From Pyrocephalus nanus (taxonomy: Eukaryota; Chordata; Aves; Passeriformes; Tyrannidae), in contig CM076260.1 in NCBI GenBank assembly GCA_038380795.1, positions 9,130,033 through 9,194,032 on the forward strand: DNA of 64,000 bases, given 5' to 3'. The notes beneath the pieces were generated by a model. It was not told the origin of the DNA and searched no databases. It saw only the letters and a list, made by a program, of their open reading frames with translations. Of the stretch, positions 37,501 through 50,400 are shown piece by piece. Within the stretch, counting starts at the first letter, position 1. Every line of letters begins with the position of its first letter. Position numbers and translations under genes: made by a program.

Positions 37501-40049
37501 AAGGAGGGAGAAGGAGAGGGATGGGAAAATGATATGCCAGCAAAGCCTGTGGAAAGAAATCAAAGATCTATGAACTTTGTTATCTCTTTCTTCAGAGAAA
37601 TATAAACAGTGTGCTGACCTCAGTGTCCTGCTCTAGTTTTCCCTCTTTGTTTCACTCTGCTTTTGCCCTGCCAGTTATGACTGCTTCAGGTAAATATATT
37701 AATCTTTGTTTGCAGATTTTCTGGTTTCAGATTATTGAGTCTTCCAGCAAGGTTCCTAAGGGCAGGACATGATGAGAGTGTCTGGCTGGACCTACTCAGC
37801 AGAAAGTTTTTCCTTCATTTTAACACATTTTTTTAATGCATAGTGATAAGAAAGTGGGGAGGGAAGGAAGAAAAATTATTAATTGGAAATTGAAGTAAAG
37901 CCCGTGAAATAAAGCTCTTGGATGTCTACTGAAAATCACAGCTTTGATAATGTCTTCTAACTTAAGATATAACTTATGGTATCATTCATCTTTCACTTTT
38001 CATTTCTTCAAATAAGTGCTTAAAAATAATGGCTTTCACTTTCCAAAGGAAGCAGGAAACCCAGCTGAGCACTTACTTTAGCCTTCACTTGCAAAAGAAT
38101 ATCATAAAGGCAATAAAAATGTGCACAGATATCAAATGAGTGTAAAGTCAAATTTCTCAGATGCACTGTAAAAAAAAAAATTAAAAATTATAGCCCAGAC
38201 ACACCAAGAGAAATTCATCTGCCTTGGCATTCGTGCCAGAGTTAGTGGTACAATTCCACACTGTCAATAGAGTGAAATAGGCACCTCCAGGAGACAATTG
38301 TTTTCATTCAGAAACAGATACATGCAACAGGTTACACGAATTGCCCTTAGGAGATACTTATTTCTCTCATTAACTATGGAAGGACTCTACAGTGACAGTT
38401 TGAAGTTGACTATTCCATTATAGATGCCTTAAATCAGGGTAGATTCATCTCACTGAGAATGACCTTCCAATATGAAATCCAGGTATCTAACTGATCTCTT
38501 AAAAAGCTCTAGAAGCACCAGAAAACTCTATTTAATCCTTGCTCAGGAAAGAGGAAATAAAAAGGTAAAATACATTACAGCTTAAAATAGAAAGTAAGAA
38601 TCCAAGGGAAAGAAAATCATGACATTAAATAGGAAATATTAGGCTAGAGAGTAGGAAAAAGTTAACCTCAGCCTATACAAAGTCACCTTTGAATAGTCAC
38701 AGGCAGTTAATGCTGCAGGGAATGAGTTCCAGAGTCTGAAAATGTCACTTTTTGCATTGTTAAAAGCACCTATGTTCAGCATAAAAATAAACAAACAAAT
38801 GAAAAAACATTACTATGGTAGAAATGAACAGGGCGTTGGGTTTTTATTTCTTCAGTGTTGCAAGTGCGTGTTCAAGGCATTTAACTATTCAGAGAAGCTG
38901 AATATTGATTTAATTTCTATGTCTTGAAATCTTCCACTAAACAAAATTGACTGTCACTGAAATCCTAGAGATAGAGTTTGTAAAATGTGCTTGGCAAGCT
39001 GGTCCTACAACTACCCAGGAAGAAGAGAGCCATGGAACCAAAAGACAGCAAGCAGGAAGCAGCCTGGCTCTAAAGCTCCCCAGTTCTGACAAGATCTCAG
39101 GAAAGGGTAAACAGCATGGTTAGGATATCCTCCTGGAAAAAGGGTGAAGGGGTTTTCATGGTTTAATCTGGTTTGCCTCCAGATTAAACATTCTTGTGAC
39201 TTGTATAATGAATTATGTCACTGTTTTCCAAAAAATGAAGGTTGTTCAGCTTGTCAAGATCATGGTGGGTCCGAGCACCTGGGATAAACACCAAGCTATG
39301 TATTAGCAGAAAAAAAGGGGACCGAGGTCCTAATTAATCTTGCCTAAATCATTCTGCTGGGGACAGACATTAACATTTTAAGTCCTGCCAGTATTCAATG
39401 GGACTGCACTGCCATGAGCCACAAACACACATACACAAAACCTCTGGCTTTTGATGTTTTCCAGAGTTCTTTCCCAAACCTCCTTAAAGGTCAAACACTA
39501 CTCATATCCTTTAATGAATCAGGAGCAGATCAGAGTTCAGCTCTACAAACTTCTTCTTAAGACTGCTATTTTTAATGCAATTTGAATTTAGGTGCATCTT
39601 GTATCTACATGGTTGTAAAGTACAAAAGTCTTTACCAAAATGTCTTCTCAAGAAGAAACTCTCTGCTGCTCTGCAGGTAGACTTTTGCTGTTGACTTCAA
39701 TAGAAGTTTAGGCTCCAGGTTTTCAACTTGCATGAACAAAATGTCAGTATCATCAATCACTTGATTTCTCAGTTTACCTCATCATTGTTCAAACAGTTTT
39801 ATTTATCTATTTCCTGCCTCCACTCAATAATATTTGTAATGTCTTTTGAAAATTAGTTTTTGAAAAACACAAAACAAGGAGTAAAAACAGGACCTCCTAA
39901 TGCCTCTCCAAATAATCAAAATCTGAATCTAAATAGTTCTATGGCAACAGGCTGAGAAAAGTATATTTTCAATTACTTTATTTCCATGTATAAACTGCAC
40001 ATCCAAATCACATTTTGTGAATAAGTAAACAATTTAATTTGATTGTGGT

Positions 40050-40115
40050 TTGTTGTTTTATTTTGGTTTGTTTTGTTTTTTTTGGCAGTGGGGAGGTGGT
40101 TTTCTATTTTATTTT
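40050..40115. repeat. T/G-rich low-complexity tract
   Basis: TTGTTTTATTTTGG-like units followed by T8 and a short G-rich stretch. It accounts for the F/W/G-rich plus-strand and K/N/Q-rich minus-strand open frames here. Confidence 0.8.
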
Positions 40116-43100
40116 TGGGTAGGAAATAATCAAGAAGAAATAGGGAATAATCAAATGCACCCAGCATCAGCAAACTTTTCTCATTACACTCTGAGCAATA
40201 GCAAGATGGGGAAAATAGCAGATTATTATGTCTGATGAGTATAATTACAATTTTTTGGAAAAGGGAGAATCTACATTTATCACTACACCTGTTTGTTTTT
40301 TTAATAGATACCTTTAAATTCTGCTGAACATGCAGCAGCAGAAAAATTATTCCTTCTTGCTGTTTGATGGCCTCCAGTAATGCTTAAGAAAAATTGTTTT
40401 CCATTCCACTGAACTGTAAAATAAACAAAACAAACCCTTCACTAAATGCTCTAAAGGCCAAGGGGTCTCAGTGAATGAACTTCAAATGGCTGCTTGCTCA
40501 TCATAGGAAAAATCCATTATGTGATTGTGTTTAGAAATAATCTAGCATATTTTAGGTGCTATAGCATTTTAAAATAATAAGGTTTGGAAATAAATAATAA
40601 ACTGATGAAGAGGCAGAAAGTATGTTGCTCCCTAAATCTAAATACAAATGTATTTCAGTGTCATTTTCTATATGCAGAGAAATGCATAGAACTAAATCAG
40701 TTCTATCACTTATAGCGAACGTTATGTTTTCCTGTACTTTTCAGCTTACTTGCATTCCTTTCATGAAAGAGAATCTCATGACCTTTTCAGTATTAGCCTC
40801 AAGACATAGCTGAGCTATTCTTTTCATATAGAAACCCAAGACCTCAGCTGGCTAGCATGAAAGCTAACTTTGCCGACAAATCTCTAAGAAAACATGTGAT
40901 AACATTCATCTGTATTTTTGGGATTTTTTTTTTCTTTTTACTGAAACTATCAATGCCCCTAAATTTAACAGCTTCCTGTAGGTTTTTAGGTTTAACCAGG
41001 ACCCTCTGAGACCGAGCATTAATTAACATTCTGTCCTGAGTGTTAAAGGCTAATAAAAGATCGAATATACAGCAGAATCATAAGACTTCTGGTCACAGAT
41101 TCTCTTTTACTGCATCTGTTAGAGAATGTACTACTGGTGTTTTAAGATTCCTAACCTTTTATTCATCACTGGAATATAAAATCCCTGTAGTATCTGTTCT
41201 GTTGTAGGCTCCATTAGGAGATGATTTCCAGCCTTTCAACTGGATTTCCAAGAGTTTCACTGTGAAGTTTCCTTTTTACAATGGATTTCTCTGTAACAGA
41301 AAACAATTGGGACAGTGGAGATTTTCCTTAGAAGAGAAAAAGTTCTCTGGTTTTGTCAAGCATATTTCTTTTACTGGTATATTCAAAGCCCTCAGGATTA
41401 TCTATTAACAATACTAGCAGGTAACGAAATGCAGAAGACACGCAGGATTTGATCCGCAAGATGCACTCTGGAGCACACTGAGGGAGAGGAATGCAGAACA
41501 GAACAGTACAGCTTTTCCTTGCACTTTGGAAGGAGTGGCTATGACACACATTTCAGTGAACATTACCTGATGACAGACTTTACAAGGAACCTTTATTAAT
41601 GGCACTGGACCTTCCACCAATCACACCCTGCCCATTACAGCATGTTTATCTAAGATTAGGTACTCTGAATAGGGTCTTCAGAAAATTACCTGAAAACCTC
41701 TTGGTTGAAGAAGAGTCAGATTACCTGTACAATTGGATTGCATAGCCCTGCAGGCCAGTAGGTTCTAGATCCCACAGGGTTCAGAAAATACAAGGGATCA
41801 TGCATTCATTGTAACTCAGAAAGTGCTAGCCAAGAATTAGGGAGTGAGCAGCACTTAACTGGATAAAGGAGAACACAAATCAATCATGGCTCAGGCCATT
41901 AGTAAATCGTTTCATCTAGTATAAGACTCAGAGCTATGTGACACAGCAGTGATCAAATGTGGAGGATAACTCAAAGTACAAAGGAAATGCAATGCTGAAC
42001 AGTATCAAAATATGACTTGGTCGTAGGAACCCATTTCACACTGTCTGGTATTACTGGCAAAGTGGAACAGAATTTCTTCCATGTCTATCCCTACCTAACT
42101 TATACTTGGCAACTGCTGAATTCCTATTATTAAGATAGGACTAGGACTGCTTCCAGCTCTATGCCATGTGATTGCATTTGAACAGAGGGAAATGAGAAGA
42201 AAACATTTTAAACCTCTGCAAAGCAGTTGCATGAAAAATTCAGTGTGTATTTATGCCTTGTGTGTTTTTCTAAAGTCTTTCAAGACTCTGCTTGGGTTAG
42301 CTCCCAGCATAAATGGGTCATTAGAAGGCACAGCTGAAGTCACTGTCATCAAATGAAACTTCAATGACATCAAAACCATAAACAGAAACTACTCTTCCAA
42401 TTTTGTCTCTAGCAGTAGCAAACATCTATTGAGCTTATAATACAATCTTCCCAACACAGAACTAATGAAGCCACACCTCATAATGCTGGTTTTTCTTGAC
42501 TTATCATATCAAATTCTGTTTTGTACCGGTAGATATTAAATTTTTCTATCATTCAAAGTAAACTTATGCTAGTTCCAGAAAGGAATCTTCCTGAAAGGAA
42601 AAAAAAGAAAAGAAAAGCAAAAAAACATGCTTTTCTTCTCTGCCTGGAAGTAGTTCTACTAAATAAATTAAGCTGATATGTACAATATTTAGAATTGCTA
42701 CCAACTCTGAAAACTCTGATAATTTCCATAGAAATAACATGTCTTTCATATATTTCTCTTGGGTTATGGTGCCATTTGCCAACTGGGGGAGACCTTTAAA
42801 AAGAAAAGAGCTACGCAAGATTATTCTTTCAGTACTCCCACAGAAGTTAAGACCTGAGCAGGTTCTTAAATGTTGACAGAAGGAAGTATAGGACCAGTTA
42901 ACACTTCAGCACTTTTTCACTGCACTTTTGACCTACAAGCTTGCTGTGGAACCCAGAATAGGATTTATACCCACTCCACTGCAAATAAGTGATAGGGATA
43001 TTAGAAGTAAGACATTGCCAACACTTCCACAGTAGACCTCTAAACCAAGCACATTCAGACAACATCAAATGTCCTAATGGATTATGGATTGATAATTAAA

Positions 43101-44529
43101 ATTAAAGATACAAGTCTTATATAGTCTACTTGAGCTATATCAGTATATTAATCTGCAGCAGGGTAGAGGCACGAAATTTCAACTATCCATACTATTCAGA
43201 CTAGAGAAATGGTTAGAAGCACACTTGACTTTGGCCAAGGCAAATTTCCCATGTCTATACCATTTCTGGCTGTGAGGGAAACTGTAAGTGGAGTTGCAGT
43301 ATCCAACCTTGAGACTTGAGTACTATGTATTTTACGAGTACAGAAGATGCCTTAACAGCCTAAATGATAGAACCTGCCTACATATAAAGCCTGCAAACAG
43401 AACAGGTACTTGAGGGTAGTTGTGTGAGGTGACAAGAGGTGACTATTCACTAAGTATGTGATACTATCTACTCTATCCTCCTTTTGTTGAAAGAAGTGCA
43501 ACATTAAAATTTTATACATAGTTGTCCTGCAACCAACTCAGGATTCCTATTATCTCGAACCTTACAGTCCCATAGCTTTTAAGACCCTGTAGTTTCATAA
43601 TTTTCCCACCCTAAGCATCCCTTGTCTTCATTAATACACCTAGAGATATTTCTTTTAATTCTTCTCATTTGCTTTGTATCAACTTTCTTCTCTCATGAAT
43701 CTCAAACGTCCTCATTCTTCTCAGTCCAGCACCACAATCCCTGCCCTATTCCCAGCTCAGTCTTCCACTTTCTATATTTTGCTCCACCATGTTCTCTTTG
43801 ACAACCACTTCACAAGGATGTCAAGTACAGGGTTATCTGGATGGCTGAACCTTCCCTCTCTCCTTATTCTTGTGCACCTGTAGCCCAACTTCAGGTTCTG
43901 ATGTAGACCTGAAAATTCATTCTTTAAGTTCCACCCAGACAGAAACCTAGAGGGCATAGAAAGGACAACATGGCTGAAGAAGACAATCTTAGTGGTATTT
44001 TAAGATTTCTGTGGCAGTCTGATCTCTGATCATGGGCATTTAATTTAAAGAATGAAGTTTTGTTTTGTTCTGCTTTTTTCCCCCTAATAATTGCTTGATA
44101 AAGGGAAAGAGAGTGAAAAAATATTCTGAGTGTTGTATCTTTTCTGCTGAGAGTTCATATTGCAGTCTGTGAGTTCTATTAGCAATAAACATTAAGGGCT
44201 TGAATTTTAGAGCTCCCTGTACTGGCACCTCATTTTCTTCGATTATTAAGAAAATATCAAAATCTCTGCAGCATACATACAAGTATATAATTTTTCCCAC
44301 ATTCAAATAAATAATGCATAATGAGGAAATATCTATAAAAGTAATCAGAAAATCAGTTTGCAATCTTACACTTAAGCAGCTTTGAGACTTGAGTAAAAAT
44401 ATTTGGAGCATTTGGAGGAATATTTCTGTATAAAGTAAATAAGGTTTGCTTGTTTTCTACAAGGAAAAAAAGGATTTACAATAGGCTTCATAGTACAGTT
44501 AAGGGCAAAGCAATAACCATTATTTCCCT

Positions 44530-44572
44530 AAAAAACAAACAAACAAACAAACAAAAAACAAAAAAACCCCCT
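44530..44572. repeat. A/C-rich tract with (CAAA)4
   Basis: A short (CAAA) run (44536-44555) is embedded in A6-A7 blocks and ends in four C. It belongs to the same class of A/C tracts as those at 130-188 and 25906-25980. Confidence 0.85.
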
Positions 44573-44937
44573 TAATATTATTTTACCTGTTCTGCTGGAA
44601 AAAAATCAGGTTCAATCAGAATCAGGTTAAATCCGAATCAGGTCTCTGTGCAGAAAGCGGGAAAAAAAGTGGTTCTAATACATAATAGGTAGTTTTTATT
44701 GGGTGGATTGCATCCCTGGTCAGTTTTGCGTTTATGGCTCAGTACTACTGAAACATTTTATTTTCACATCTTAAAAGATCATTTCAGGGATGAACAAACA
44801 CAGCAGATTCAGCAGCAGCTGGAATACAACTACTACTGTTCACCCTTTGGAAAGTTTATGAAAGCACTGACATGTTCTGAAATATTAAAAGGACTTCTGA
44901 AACTCGGAGAGAAAACAGCAATGTAAAATCAAGGATC

Positions 44938-45005
44938 TGGTCTGGCTGAGTGGATAAAGTGCCATCTTTTGATACTGGGGACCTAAATCTTTCAAGTCAA
45001 TATGT
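44938..45005 (+). mobile_element. Degenerate tRNA-like sequence, probable old SINE head
   Basis: TGGCTGAGTGGATAAAGTGCC fits a Pol III A box plus D-arm. It is followed at tRNA-like spacing by a weak anticodon-arm region (CTTTTGATACTGGGG) and a strongly decayed B-box region (ACCTAAATCTTTC). The stems no longer pair well, so it is not a functional tRNA gene. An ancient tRNA-derived SINE head or tRNA pseudogene is the likeliest reading. I cannot assign a family. Confidence 0.35.
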
Positions 45006-46459
45006 GGTACAGAATGGCCTTTATGGTCATTGACTAGTGGCTGTGAATTCATATCAACAAAAGTAACATAATTCAGACCAGAAGAGAGGAAGAAATCAAA
45101 GTGTAACCAGGCTCATGTTAAAAAAAGGCACAGGCACTCGCTTGGAAATAGCCTTGAACAGTAACACCTGACCCAAAGCTCTTGCTCCTGGGAGAGAGTT
45201 CAGATCACAATTTGCATTCGAAGGTTTCAGCTCGACTTAGCTCTCTACATCTAACACATTTTACACTTTACACAGTTCCATATTTTATATGACTTCACCA
45301 CCATGGCACCAGAATACCTCAAATTTTAATGCATGCATTTTTTTAACCCTGTAGGATACAGAATATTTGGACAGAGACATTTACACTGACATCTTAACTT
45401 GCAGCCAGAATACCTAGAGTGTTAAAACATGCTTACACTAAGGCAGGAAAATCATTAGTCCATAAAGTTTGAATTTCAGTATCGTAGCTCTGGCAGTCCT
45501 TGGGAAGCAGGCCAGCACTCCAGATCCACCTCAGGGCATGCCAGCTCATCTCACGTGTGTGTTCCAGGCTCAGCCCTAAGAGAAGGTAACTTGATGCTAC
45601 ACACAAGATTCAGGCTGAGGTAAAAATGACAAAACAGAATCACTCTGTCTCCCTCAAGCCCTCACATCCCTCAGGCACTTCTTTAAACATCTCTCCAAAT
45701 TTTCATTGCAGGAACTTGTACAATGCTTGGGCAAGATTCCTGTGTTTCATGCCTGATACCTTTGGGTACCTTTACAATTTCCAAGAAAAAAACCAAAATG
45801 CTTGTTGCTCCAACAGTTCCACAGTTACCCTCATGTGAAGTGGGAGAAGTGCTATTTAAAATTATTTTCAATCTTCCCACCTGTTACAACCTAACAGGTG
45901 GCTACCAGGGGAAAAAAACTCTCAGAACTGGATTTTTTCCTTCTTCTAAATTGATCTAATGTCATATAAAATGCAGGGCTTAAATGTAAATCTGATATGA
46001 GTGCTCCCACACTAAGCCTGTATCTTAGAGACAGGTCCCAGAACACACCTCTATTTTCCTATACTCTAAGGATTTTTTCCATCCCAAACTGAGGGATCCT
46101 CTGATCAACTCACAATAAGTCACTTTCCATCTTATTGTAAATGAGGTAGATTAAATGAGTAATTTTTTAAATTTAGTTTTCTGTCATGAAAATTCTCTTT
46201 GAATGTCACAGAACACCTTCTGTGGACTGGGTTAAATTCTGTGACATAGGAAATGCCATAGTGGGTAAAAATCAGTTTCATTAGACCAAATAAACCATCT
46301 CTCTTACTGTGGAAGTTACTGTTTGTGGTCATTTAAAGAAGAAGCATAAGTAATATTCCTCCTGCATATGAATTTTTAAAAAAGTCTTAATATTGTCTTG
46401 GGTGGTCTTTTCCTCTACCTAATTTTCTTTCAAAACCTTTTATAAATTTACTTTGGGCA

Positions 46460-47400
46460 CTACAAAAATTTCTGACAATGAATTCCAGAGTTGGAATGTG
46501 CTGTGCGAGAGAAGTGCTTCCTTATCTTTATCTTAAGTTAGCAGCATGATAATTGCATCAACTGGGCCTCAGTTCTTCAAACACTGTCAATAGAAAACAT
46601 GGCAATTCATCTACTTTATGCTATTTATTATTTCATATACTCTATAATTTTGTCCCTGAGTCGTTTTTTCTCCCTGAAGACCCATAATCCTAACCTAATT
46701 GGTCTTCACACAAAAACTTCTTTATATCTAACAGTTGCTGCCTTTGTCTGTTTCAAAAATTTTTCTGTTGGAAACAGGGGGGTCAAAACTTCATACAGTA
46801 TTCAGGACACGAGCTGGTCCTGAGGAAGATTACAACTATTCTGTTCTTGATGCTTTCTTTGTTGTTCCTATGATCTTCAGCTTTCACTGAGCACCACTTA
46901 GAACTGAGCTAACCACAATGATTCTAAATGTCTTTCCAAAATATCTATAGCTCACTTATGAACCTATGGCAGTGTGAAAATTATTATGATTATGCTTTCT
47001 TGCATCTATTACTTTTAGCTTATCAGCACTGAATTTTGTCTCCCGTTTTATCTCCAACCACTCAAAATCACAAGTTCAGTTTACCCTTTTGTTGTCAGTG
47101 TTGGTTTCAGTCACCTTTAAGAATTCTGTAGCATCAGCAGACTCAGTCACCTCGTTAAGCACTTGCTTTTGCAAATAATTTGTAATTGTAATGAACAGTA
47201 CAGATCTTACCAAGGTTCCCCTTAATCCGTACTGACAATCTCTTTGCATTGCGAAAACTGTAAAACTATCCCTACACTGCATGCCCCATCTTTTCAGGTA
47301 GCATTCTGCTTTTCTCCATAAATTCAGTTGATTGTGGATGCAGTTGACAAGAATTTCACACAGGATTCCAGGTTCGGTTTTCTCATTTATATAGGAGTTG
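46460..47400 (-). mobile_element. CR1: Ancient, highly diverged CR1/L3-like LINE remnant (minus strand)
   Basis: The plus strand reads as the reverse complement of an old amniote CR1 type. Landmarks appear in the expected order: AATTCCAGAGTTGG with GTGCTGTGCGAGAGAAG then TGCTTCCTTATCTT (about 46480-46535), and TTCTCCCTGAAGACCC (about 46669-46684). Next come CAGTATTCAGGACACGAGC (about 46796-46814), a CACTGAATTTTGTCTCCC segment (about 47027-47044) and GCATCAGCAGACTCAGTCAC near 47131. The last marks the catalytic-box neighbourhood (VSSANF-like in reverse). Divergence is much higher than in the other CR1 copies, so it predates them. The left end is near the element's 3' portion; similarity beyond 47400, possibly to about 48060, is too weak to claim. 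Confidence 0.65.
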
Positions 47401-50400
47401 AGTGTAGTGGGTTTTACTTCATAAGACAGGAGGCAAAGCCACTTTTCTGACCTCTCAGAACCCAGCAGTAGAGCAGCAAAGTCTGTCTAGTCCTGACCAT
47501 TATGCTGCCTCCTTTTTGTACCACTGCTGTTGCACATGGTCAGGACAAACTCATACTGAGTTTAAACATGCATCACCAGTATATCCCAGAAAAAGAGAGA
47601 ATACGTCAAAATGGCAGTCAACCACTTCACTGTCCATTCTCATGTTTCTCCATAGGCTTCCAATATATCAGAAATCCCCAAATTATCTCCACTGCATGCC
47701 TTAAATTTATATCTGATTTGTATGTAAACTACTTTTCTTTTTCTAGTCTGAGTTGCATACACAGCACTAAGACACAGTAGATGAATTCATATTTTTTTAG
47801 CTTTAGGGGACAGCTATTTTTTCCTTTTTTTTCTGGTCTAAATGTCCTCCTTCATTACTGCTTCTCCATGCATTTTCTACCAGGAAATGCTCAGCTTAAC
47901 ATGCCAAATAAATTGTCTTGCAAGTTTGGATGAGCCCATCCAAAATCAGAAAGAAAGACTGATACATAACAAACCCATGCTGTTTAGAAAATCAGCACTT
48001 TCCTTTATCATTTTTTTAATTCCTAATCAAAAGGACTATTTTACCTAGCTGAATCAAAGCATATCTATGCCTACTCCTGCTCTTCTTTATGGCTACACCA
48101 GTTTGGCAATTCACATTTTCACTAAGCATGTTGAGGGTATGACGAGACACTAAAACCTAGTGGTGTGACAATGTTGTGGAGGTGTATTAACTTACTTGGA
48201 TCTCATGCTGACTCTGCAGTGATAAAAACAAGATGAACCAGTGGGTAAAAAATACATAGAGATACAATAACCAATCTGCTTCTTTCCTATGCATCTCTGT
48301 CTTCATGATGCTGAAAATCTCACTGGTTCAGCCTGGGGAAAGAAATCTTTCCATAATCCTACAAGAGCCTACAATCTACCATACAAATCAAAGTAATATG
48401 GTAATCAGCAGATAAGCACAATAACACATGTGGCGTTAAATGAAGTCTCTTGTTCTCTCATGGGGAGGAAGAGACAGACTTATTTGTTCAATATACCATT
48501 ATAAAATTATCTAGTTTTAGGAAGAGAAAAACAACAGAGAGCACAATTTAAATTCTTATCTTTTGCCTTTTTTTTTGGTGAAACTTATTGATGAATAATT
48601 TAGAATTGTGTCTTAGTTATTCTCTCTTTATAAAAATGTAATCTGACTTAATTATGTGTCATCACAGCAATAAGAGTAAAAGAAATCCACTTTGGGGAGG
48701 AGTAGAGCATATAGTGTTTTATGAAAAGTCCAAAAGACATTATTTTCATTTATACAAAGTGTATTTCAGCACTTGAAACCCTTTTGTTCATAAAATTGTT
48801 TCCAAGCATTTCACAGGTCTCCTACCAGTAAAGGGGAGTTGCACAGCAGATGAATACAAAGGGTGGTGGCAGCCTTGGTTAAAGACTGACAGGTTGATTG
48901 TGAGGGTTTTATGCACTCATTCATGAAGTTAAGATTGTTAAGGAATATTTTCTGCACCAGAAACAGAGAAGATGATGGAAAACTTCTATTAACCCAAGGC
49001 AAATCTGTTTAGTTGACCCCTATCCATGCCACGTCAACAAATCCATGCTGCACAATTAATTAAAAACAAAATTAGCAACAGCTTTTGCTGTTGTTTCTTC
49101 AGCCAAGTGGAGAAATGTGTAGTGACTGTTTCAAATGAGATCACACCAAGATACATTTAAAGTTATCTCCTAAATCCAAATTCATGTACACATTTTCATC
49201 AGAGGCACAGTAGATTAGATACATACACAGTGACTCAGAGGTATAAAGTCATAAACAGTACAGCCAGGGGCAATAAACATTGCATCAACTTGGACAGAGG
49301 ATAGGATTTGTATTTTTTTAAGGTACAGTAGCACATATCACCAAACAGACATTCTGTTGCTAAACGATAATAGTTGCAGTGGATACAACTAAATATTGTG
49401 TGACTGAGAGAGACGAGCAAATACAAAAAATAAAATCCAGCAGCTTTCCTGCTTTACATGCACACCATTTCTTCTGTGAAAACTCCTGAGCTGAAAAAAA
49501 AGGAAAGGCACATTCAGAAAAATTTGCATCACAGTTAAACTATCTTTATATCCAGGTCAAAGAGTTTTCACAGAGAATTTCCTCTATTTCCTGATGAAGA
49601 AGAGGCTCACAGCCAGGTAACAAAGATGGCCATACTGTGGGAAACTAGCAGTTTAATAATCAAACAATAACCCAGCTCATTAGCTGAAATTGTTTCTCCC
49701 CTTAGAGACCTGACAAAAACCAGCCTTGTTTTCCAGCACAGAACATCTACCTATTCTGAGATGCAATTTCCAAAATACAGAAGGTTAGAACTTCAAATAT
49801 TAGTGCAGGAAAATATGATTTATACATAATGTATGTTCATTATTGATTACACTTCCCTGTAACTACCATGATTGGTTTCTAAGAGAATGCACACAGGGGT
49901 GATTTAAAAACAGAAGTTGCTGGAAAACAGTCTTTGAAGTTATTTTTCCCTTGCTGAACCTTTTATCCTGTAAGTTTATACCAGACATCAGTTGCTCAAT
50001 GGACTGCAGTTATTACAAAAAGGCCTGAATTTTGTTCAACAATTTAAGTTACTTAAAGGAAATTCAAATGGACCAAGCTAAACAGTGAAGCTCAGCTTTC
50101 AGAAAGCTGGAGGAAAAACTATCAGAACCTTCCGGAGGCCAAAGCAGCAACCCCGTGCAATGAGCCACTGTGACCCAGCCTCTGTAATCACACGGGGGCA
50201 GATGGTTAGTGCCAGCACTCTTTACTTAAGAGCTTTCTGAAGACCTTTGAGTTGCGTGATTTAACACTTGCCAGCCACAGCTTGTTCTCCTTCTTCTCAT
50301 TTCAAAAGACAGATTATTGCCATTCTTTTGTCATAGTTAAATAATGAATGTACCGGGCTCCCTATTCATGTCACAGTCTCAGTTAACAGCCTTTGTATTA

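Larger units (their letters stand above)
30111..46459. other. Long mostly unique non-coding stretch
   Basis: About 16 kb with no supported host gene. Overlapping open frames of up to 127 codons (for example 30244-30627, 35194-35526, 44040-44411) show no recognisable domains. Smaller items inside are listed separately: A15 (30838-30852), a 37-bp tandem duplication, a MIR-like relic, a GC-richer block, (GTTT)n and (CAAA)n runs, T14 (34790-34803), and a tRNA-like relic. Confidence 0.5.
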
